NCBI GenBank assembly: GCA_031308135.1 | Contig: JAHLJT010000631.1 | Location: 32,039,522 to 32,103,521 of the forward strand | Length of the DNA stretch: 64,000 bases | Direction: 5' to 3' | Source of the DNA: Acheta domesticus | Lineage: Eukaryota; Arthropoda; Insecta; Orthoptera; Gryllidae | Made by a program: the position numbers and the translations under genes | In this document: positions 57,061-64,000 of the stretch, piece by piece | Numbering within the stretch: the first letter of the stretch is position 1 | Layout: each line of letters starts with the position of its first letter | Notes under the pieces: generated by a model | The model's input: the letters and a program-made list of their open reading frames with translations, nothing else | Database searches by the model: none | What the model was told of the DNA's origin: nothing

Positions 57061-58217
57061 ACGTACTGTTTTAGCACCACTATTTTTAGTTATGTAAGGA
57101 TGAATTGTTACCTTATCTAGTGATTGTATAATCTACCGGTAATTAAATATAAAATGCAACCTTATCTCGGTAATTAAAATCACAGCGAAATTGTAATCAG
57201 GCGTAGTTCTGATAGTTTCGGTTCACTGAATCGCAAAAATATATTACAACAATAAATATAAACAATTTTAATATAATTACAAACACGCACGGCAACTTCT
57301 AAGAAATTCTTTCTATATTATTTATTTTTATTGACTAATACTTAGTAGCGGTAAGAAGTTTACTTATTCAAATTCAAACAAATGTCATCCAATAATTTCC
57401 GAAAATCTCTGCAATGAAAAAGCCTAATAAGCTTCGCTGTACTTAACATCTTCATTAGCGTCATGACCAGCAGGTAGTACGTTTATCAGGATACTGAGCA
57501 GATGTTTTTTTCATCAAATTCTCTATCTCTTCCTTTTCTCGTTTTTCTCTCCCCGACGAAGTTATAGTTCAGGACGGAGTCTGATGTTATATTTACCTAT
57601 TACGTTACTGCCGGAATATTTGATCATGAATCCTGATCATGAATTCTAGGCAATACGAGAGTGAAAGATTAGATCTCCGCCCTTCCTTAAGAATCGGAGT
57701 GCAGAATACGTGGGGAAGTGTCTCCCGTTAACGTAAGGTAACGCTCCAGCATTCGCCCGGAATTGATCGGAGAAAGCCACTGATCAGAGCAGTCGTCCTT
57801 GAGAATTATCATCCGGGCATTGGCGCCTTCTGATGTAGCTACTTACTTGCTGTCGAAAATTTATTATCGTCATACTAATAAACATACCACGTAACTCCAG
57901 TTTGGACAGTTTTGCAATGAAGAGAATAAACATAGCCGGTAAGCAGAATTTTAATTTCCTTTCTCGGTGAACTTATCAATACTGGGGAACTCAATTATTT
58001 AAGATGCTCGATTTGTTATTTGCTTTTATTTATTACTCTTCTTCTATAATTACATTTTATCATGAAGTACACAAAAAAAAGAGGATGGAATATGGAGTTA
58101 AGACGTTTGCTAATTAGCATGACGTTATGTACTCACAAGTACTCGTACAAATGCTTTTAGACAGTAGTTGTTCAGTTTCGTTTTTACAACTGAATAATGG
58201 ACGGAAGTCATTTTAAT
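57061..58217. other. AT-rich non-coding stretch with a decayed SINE
   Basis: At about 57735-57875, CAGCATTCGCCCGGAATTGA, CGGAGAAAGCCACTGATCAG and CTGTCGAAAATTTA are remnants of a minus-strand family S copy. Nothing else was recognised. Confidence 0.5.
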
Positions 58218-58710
58218 GACATTCAATCAGGTGTCACCAAATCACTTACATAATTTCTAACAAGATGACCTCTACCAAGCCTCAGAATTATTCAAATTCT
58301 AAATGTCTGCAAGGTCGTCGGATAAGTTTACTTGGATACAGAAGAATTGCCATTCACATTCAATCAGTAATTGGAGGTAAGGGATAATCAACCACAATTT
58401 TAAAATTTTAAAATTTTAATTTAAAAACTGTGGTTGATTATACCTTACCTCCAACTACCATAATGGATTACCACAAAATATCGGCTACCACCACGAAAGA
58501 CATTCAATCAGGCTTCACCAAATCTTTCCACATAAATTCTAGGAAGATGGACGCGACCAAGGCTAATAAACCTTCGGATTTCAAATAGCACACGGTCAGC
58601 GTTTGCGTAAAACAGGCCACCGCACCGAACTATCACCCACATCCAATCAAGCGTCTTCCAATCATTCCACATAAAGCCCAACACGATGGCAGCCGACCAA
58701 GCCCCATATT
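58218..58710. repeat. Three diverged copies of a 70-bp motif with a hairpin between
   Basis: GACATTCAATCAGGTGTCAC ... AACAAGATGACC (58218-58290), GACATTCAATCAGGCTTCAC ... GGAAGATGGACGCGACCAAG (58499-58570) and CATCCAATCAAGCGTCTTCC ... CACGATGGCAGCCGACCAAG (58640-58710) are direct copies. Between the first and second, GGAGGTAAGGGATAATCAACCACA and its near complement form a hairpin (58371-58454). Confidence 0.65.
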
Positions 58711-58932
58711 TCGTAGGGTCCTCAATAGCCGCTTTGCCAGCGGTCGCCAAACCAGAATCCCGGATCGATGCATGTCTGGCGCAAGTGGAGACTAAATATC
58801 TCTGGTCGCCCCAGCTCCGTTTGACGGCCGCTCCTTTAGAGGCGCGCGCTGCGCGTGAGGCCCGGCGGAGGCCGTAAAGGGCGCGGACAGCAATTGGCGA
58901 CGGCGGCCGAGGCGCTGGCTTTGGTTTTGGTT

Positions 58933-59455
58933 GATTTGTTCGTCGTTCGCGTCAACTACTGAGGACGTTAATCCCGTAAGTGTAGTGAGTATTTTTTCAT
59001 CGGGAGGTGGCGGTGATCTTTCTGGATGGCGATATCCGGCGCCGACTTACCGTCGACTAGAGAGGTTTTCCCTAACCAGGTATCTCCCACCAGCGGGGCA
59101 CCGCCCCAGCCGGGACAAGTTCTAAACTCCCGACTGGTCTCCCGGCATGTGTGATAGTGTAGTGCATCTTAGTGTAGTGTGTGTAAGGGGTGAGGATAGG
59201 AAGAGAAAGGAAAGATCGCGCGCGACCCGTAGACCGTTTGTTAGGGTACAGCTCCTGGTTTGATCGGAGAAATCACAGAGAACAACCGATCAGAGCAGCC
59301 GACCGCTTGAATTCTCCTCCAGACAGCGACTGAATTCCACCTAGCTGATAAACTAGTGTCGAAATTCCTGCCGCTTTCGGGTCTCGAACCTAGGACCTCC
59401 AGCTCAGAGGGACTGCAGTGATATCAATTGATGCATTGAGCCATGTCTTCAGGTA
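58933..59455 (-). mobile_element. SINE family S, copy S9 (near full length)
   Basis: Landmarks (+ strand reading): CGCGTCAACTACTGAGG, TCATCGGGAGGTGGCGGTGA, CACCAGCGGGGCACCGCCCC, CATGTGTGATAGTGTAGTGC, ACCGATCAGAGCAGCCGACC, GGTCTCGAACCTAGGACC (B box region), GAGCCATGTCTTC (A box end, eroded). Confidence 0.88.
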
Positions 59456-60555
59456 AACGTTTGTTTTGAAAGTGAACACACGACCGAGAATGCACGAGTA
59501 GTGTCGATCTCTAAGAACATCTGAACGATGCTGACGCTAGCTGAGACAGTCCAGGAAAAAGTGCTCGTTTTGTTTTTGTATTTTCTGAGAGATCTGCGGA
59601 AAAATCAAATGCACTTCGGTATGGGAGAGTGCGTTCTGACAGTAAATTAATTATAGTATGGTGAACAATTGCCGCGAGGAAAACAAAATGGGCTTATAAT
59701 ACCACTAGAAAAAACTACGGCACCGAGCTGCAGTAAAAACACTTTGTTATCGACAGTACACGGTAGTCACAAAAGGCCACGGAAAATATTTTTCTTTCTC
59801 CTTTGCACATATCTATTACACAATATCTATGGTCTTGCATTCTTCTACTCTGCAATGAGCGGACCTATATTCCACCCACCGCCCTCTATATCAAATCTAA
59901 TCGATCAGTATTTACTATAGAAGTAAATTTCTCATTCAGTCGGACGGTGACCTCATGGTAACAGAATCGCAGTACTCCGTCTGAAAATGTAAAACTGAAC
60001 GAGTAATATGACATATGTTGGTCTGCCAAGAATGTCAATGATTTTCCTTGCCGGTACTGTTCTTTCAAAATTTCGGTATATTGATATGATATGTAGTGAT
60101 CGGTATATTGATAAATTTGTTACAAAAAACATCGGAAACATTACTAGTTTAATAAAGGGCATTCAATAAAATCCATTGCAAGTTATATTTTAATCTCAAA
60201 TTCTTAAATACTACTTCTTATATTCTAAACTCAAATTCATCACACAGTGAATCTCTTCTGACTCGCATATCTAAGACTCCACAGATTCGTGGCCTTATAC
60301 TTTCTTCTTCTGATTGATATCCCAGGGCCTAGAGCAATCTTTTGCAAGTTTTGTCGTACATCCGAATGAAAACCAAAATGAAATACCGGTATTTTCATAA
60401 TTTTGCTCGGTCATTTTTCACTGTCCGTTCGATCATTAACAAGTTAATGTCTGTGGTACATTCAAGATTTTATTCTTAACCTACTCTTAATGATTCACAT
60501 TAGGCTATTTATTAATTATTATACGCAGACTCGATTATCATCTGATTTATTAATG
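59456..60555. other. AT-rich non-coding stretch
   Basis: Nothing was recognised. Confidence 0.4.
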
Positions 60556-61006
60556 ATTTCGGGCGCATCAACTGCTCTGGTCATTATTCCCGTTAATGTA
60601 GTACATGCTATTTCGCAGGGGGGGTGATCTTCCTCTACTGGATGGCGAGGTCCGACGTCGATTTACATCGGCTTTTAGGGATTTTCCTAACCGGGTATCT
60701 CCCACCAGCGTGGTCCCGCCCATCTAAGCTGGTCTCCTTACATCTGTGGTACAGGACAAGGAAGGGGAAGGGAAGATCGCGCGCGGTCCGTGGGTCGTTT
60801 GTAGGGTACTGTACCGACATTCACTTTATATTGATCGGAGAAACCACGGAAAACCAACTGTTAGAGCAGCAAGCCGCTAGAATTCTCCTCCAGACAGCGC
60901 CTGAATTCGACCTAACGATGTGACTTGTGTCGAACTCCAGCCTCCAATCCTAGGACCTCGCGGTCCGAGGGACTGCAGTGGCATCCACTAATGCCTTGAG
61001 CCGGTA
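60556..61006 (-). mobile_element. SINE family S, copy S10 (diverged, internally shortened)
   Basis: GGCGCATCAACTGCTCTGGT, CTGGATGGCGAGGTCCGACG, GGGTATCTCCCACCAGCGTG, AAGATCGCGCGCGGTCCGTG, AGAATTCTCCTCCAGACAGC, CCAATCCTAGGACCTCGCGG, ATGCCTTGAGCCGG. About 50 bp of the body between the CACCAGCG block and the polypurine block is missing. Confidence 0.85.
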
Positions 61007-61879
61007 ATTTTCTTTTGTCTTTTCATCTTTCTTTCCCAATGATTCCTCTATAAATGAACATATAGTATAATTCAATTGTTTTCATTATTTCCCTCGTAAC
61101 CACGATTCTCTCGATCTCATTGTTGTAGTATATCTACCTTCGAATCTAAGGCAATAACATGTGAGTCATCAGTACGCACTTACTTCATTCCCAGTACACT
61201 TCACTTACTCCAAAATGTCAGTAATTATCAGTAATCTGGTCAGAACACTGAAATATACTGTTTGAGCCCTAACGCAGAGTATTGAGATATTTCATTAAGC
61301 TTTCTTGAGTTATCTGATTGTTGCAGAGCTGGGTGTGAAATTATTAAAGCAATTAAGAATAATTAAATAAGCAATAAAGAAATTATTAAGTATTATTAAA
61401 GAATTATTAAAGCAAGTGCCTTATTAAAGCAATAGAAATTTATTTTCATCTAAAATGCAGTAAAACAATATTTTCTAATGATTCAAAGAATATCAGTGTT
61501 CGCGTTTCTTATGATAATGACAGAGTTTATTCTTGGGAAAAATTACAATTATTACTTACGTCTGGTTAAAATATTTCAGTAGACACAAAACAAGTGTGGC
61601 CAGCTTAACCTAGTTGCAGCCACCTCGGTACCGCCCTGTCCGCCCATTCCGTCGTACCAACGCGTCTTGCGAGCCGTTTATGTACCTTATTTTCCGGAAA
61701 CAATCGAAGATTACGAATCCATTGTACTTTGTGCGTTTTAATGAAAGGGGGCCGGCCACACCTTAAAAGCTTAGAGCAGCGGCTCCATGCCGGTGAACCG
61801 GGTGCTAATAACATCAATGCAATTGCATTACGTACTAGGAGAAGGGGAATAAATTAGAGATAGATTAGATTGTTTAAGG
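61007..61879. other. AT-rich non-coding stretch
   Basis: A locally repeated ATTATTAAAGCAA pattern lies at 61340-61435. Nothing else was recognised. Confidence 0.4.
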
Positions 61880-62150
61880 TGATACGTGATGTTTGGGTAT
61901 TACCCACCGTGACACATCACACATTCAGAAAGCCGATCTTCTCAGATGCTACGGACACTTGACTCAAACGCAAATGCTGTCACCCAGGACGGGCAGGAAT
62001 GGCAGGATGCGAGAGTAACTGTAGCGCATGAAATATTGCAGCACAACGTTGAGAAGGCGAAGCCCTTCGCAGGATTCGAACGTACGACCTTTCGAACTGC
62101 TCTCAATTCAGCTCTACTGTCCTAGGCACCGCATCTGTTTGGGCCGGGCG
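61880..62150 (-). mobile_element. Possible third tRNA-derived SINE
   Basis: On the minus strand the B box GTTCGAATCC (62072-62081 complement) is perfect. An A-box-like GTGCCTAGGACAGTAGAGC lies about 50 nt upstream on that strand. The body continues toward 61880. Without a second copy in the window the call stays uncertain. Confidence 0.4.
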
Positions 62151-62706
62151 GGTTTAATGGTGTACTGTAATCACAACTGTCGAATCAACCAGAGTTATAT
62201 ATATATTTCTGTGAACTTTTTAGGCGATTTTATTCTTTGATGCAGGATTTTTCAAACTCTGTGTCACGGCTCCCAGGGGCGTCGTGTTCATATGGTAAGG
62301 GCGTCACAGTGGTTTATTAAAAATAATCTTTAGATTTGATTGATTTAATTTAATCCTTGTGTCATTTATGACTACAAAATAATTTTGCATTATCGTACTA
62401 CATGTTATTTGTAATATATACGATTTATTTTTCTAATTAATTGTGAGTTAATTGAACCTAGCAAGTTATTTACCATTAAGTTTCTATGGCTTCTTTAGCA
62501 TTAACGTACATCCCTAGCGTGAATCGCGGCCGAAGATATTTAATATTTCTACCCAAGCAGATCAGATGTTCCCGTGCTCACGCCACGAGAGCACGGCATC
62601 GACACAAAAAGTGTAATGTGTTATTTTAATGCCGAAGTTTTAGAATGGATAAATAAAATAGCCTATTATATCACTTACTCATTTGTGCTGAATCATTAGT
62701 AGGCCT

Positions 62707-63161
62707 CAGTGGCGTAGCTAGGGGGGGCAGGGGGGGCGGCGCGCCCCGGGTGACACCATTCTAGGTTTGACACCAATTAAATTATTTTATGGTTGAAAAT
62801 ATATAATTTAAATCATTTACTTAAAAATTTTATACATTAATAGTTAGTTTTCTCAGTTTTAGTAGTTTGAAAATTTTATTGTTGGAATTATATAATTTTT
62901 AAGGTTTAGTTAAAAATTATTTATACTAATTTAATAAGGATACATTTAAATCATAAGCATAGATTATGATTTAATTGTAATTATTCCTAATTACATAGAT
63001 TTTTAATATATTATAAATAACTATCATGTGCAAATAAGTTTGTATTTTTAATAAAATAATGTACAATCAACGCAGCAATAGATATTTGTATACTTAATTT
63101 ATAAGCGGGGGTTACACCATTAGCTTCGCCCCAGGTGACACCAACTGAAGCTACGCCACTG
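62707..63161. mobile_element. Non-autonomous hAT element (455 bp) with terminal repeats and 8-bp target duplication
   Basis: It begins CAGTGGCGTAGCTAGGG and ends GAAGCTACGCCACTG, with a 15-bp terminal inverted repeat (one mismatch region). Direct flanks are GTAGGCCT (62699-62706) and GTAGGCCC (63162-63169), an 8-bp target duplication with one change. CAGTGGCGTAGC ends and 8-bp duplications are hallmarks of hAT transposons. The subterminal part repeats GGTGACACCA in both arms. The interior is AT-rich with no transposase. Confidence 0.9.
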
Positions 63162-64000
63162 GTAGGCCCATCTTAACCCTTATATTTGAAACTGAATGTT
63201 ACCAGGGGAGTCACGGGAAGTTTGGTTTAGGTCAAGGGACCCGTGGACGAAAAAAATGTTTGAAACCGTTACTTTGATGTTTTGAAATGAAAGTTTTAGT
63301 GAAGATCGGCGATAAATCATTAAGTATTTGATGTCTACTTCTTCTCTTTCTGTATTCGGTCCCAATCCACTCACAATATTTGCTTTCCATGTTTGCGCTT
63401 GCAACGTTTAACATGTAAACTCAGACATTCATATCGAATACATTTGCCGATGCGAAAAGAGAAACTGACATAAAATTGACGAACCTGTCAATATACGAAT
63501 CAAATACGTTTCCTATATTCTAACTTTTTAAACAATTTATCTTCAACGTACTTGACCTTACGGAAGTGTGCCTTTTAATATCTCATTATACCAAAATCTC
63601 TGAACACTGTAACGACATAAAATACGTCCTAACTTCTTAATTGGTGGCATTTTTACTCTCAGAAAGCTGAGAACCACAAAGCTGGGGAAACGTAAAGTGA
63701 ATGAGAATGGAGTAATGTTAGTTTTAATATTTATATGTTTAATTATATTGATGTGATATTTGTAATCTATTTAAATAAATGTCAAGTTATTCTCTCGAGA
63801 GAAGAAGGAATGAGAGGAGATAGAAGAAATATCAAATTTGTTGTGCGAATATTATTATTTGATGATAATGGAATTTATGCATCTTTGAGATTTTGATTTT
63901 AAGAAGTGGCCTATTTCTCGACAAGCCATGATTCTTAAGCCACATGGATATATTTTTGCCTGTCCTCGGGATTTTATGAACTTGAAAAGACAATTCATGT
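63162..64000. other. AT-rich non-coding end of window
   Basis: No TM4 exon of the receptor and no other gene was recognised up to the window edge. Confidence 0.45.

Noticed and set aside
58508..58877. Short frames reading MAADQAPYF and similar
   Set aside because: They lie on the 70-bp repeated motif and on GC-rich DNA, with no homology or splice context.
40679..64000. TM4 or C-terminal exon of the receptor
   Set aside because: No Leu/Phe/Trp-rich TM4-like frame with splice sites was seen in this interval; the exon is probably beyond the window.

Overview
The window looks like a stretch of a large, AT-rich insect nuclear genome. Genes are split by long introns, coding exons use mostly G/C-ending codons, and the non-coding DNA is crowded with short interspersed elements, inverted-repeat MITEs and dead LINEs. 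No prokaryotic operon structure, rRNA or CRISPR array was seen. The species cannot be read from the sequence.

The main gene is a nicotinic acetylcholine receptor alpha-type subunit on the + strand, between 14429 and 40678 and open at both ends. Six exons are recognisable: two tandem, mutually exclusive-looking Cys-loop exons of 181 nt each (14429-14609 and 14865-15045), the exon before loop C (17103-17218), the loop C/TM1 exon (19935-20103), the TM2/TM3 exon (32253-32389) and the end of TM3 plus start of the cytoplasmic loop (40387-40678). Phases match across all junctions. The duplicated Cys-loop exon matches the exon 4/4' arrangement known for insect nAChR alpha4, so alpha4 is the best guess. 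Signal peptide, exons 1-3, TM4 and the C terminus were not found.

Four things stand out in this gene. (1) The second Cys-loop exon ends in a non-canonical GC donor. (2) The alternative exons sit in an extreme GC-rich island (about 14.23-16.56 kb) whose downstream intron holds an exact 18-nt inverted repeat containing TATAAAA. (3) One extra base at 40412 breaks the frame at the end of TM3, and no splice choice can repair it. (4) A family of tRNA-derived SINEs, about eleven copies in the window, has landed close to several exons; two copies in opposite orientation bracket exons 7-8.

Left of the receptor, positions 1-210 hold the last exon of an unrecognised gene. Its 3' end and 3' UTR are tandemly duplicated (67-1634), and older, decayed relatives of the same unit recur to about 5.5 kb. 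From 5.5 to 14.2 kb there are SINEs, MITEs, a minus-strand LINE fragment and a 15-bp minisatellite.

Right of 40.7 kb the sequence is mostly repeats: six SINEs plus a decayed fragment, a jockey-like LINE (about 50.0-51.4 kb), a pogo/Tigger-like transposase remnant on the minus strand (51.6-52.1 kb), an unidentified pair of reading frames (54.75-55.52 kb) and a complete non-autonomous hAT element with an 8-bp target duplication (62707-63161).
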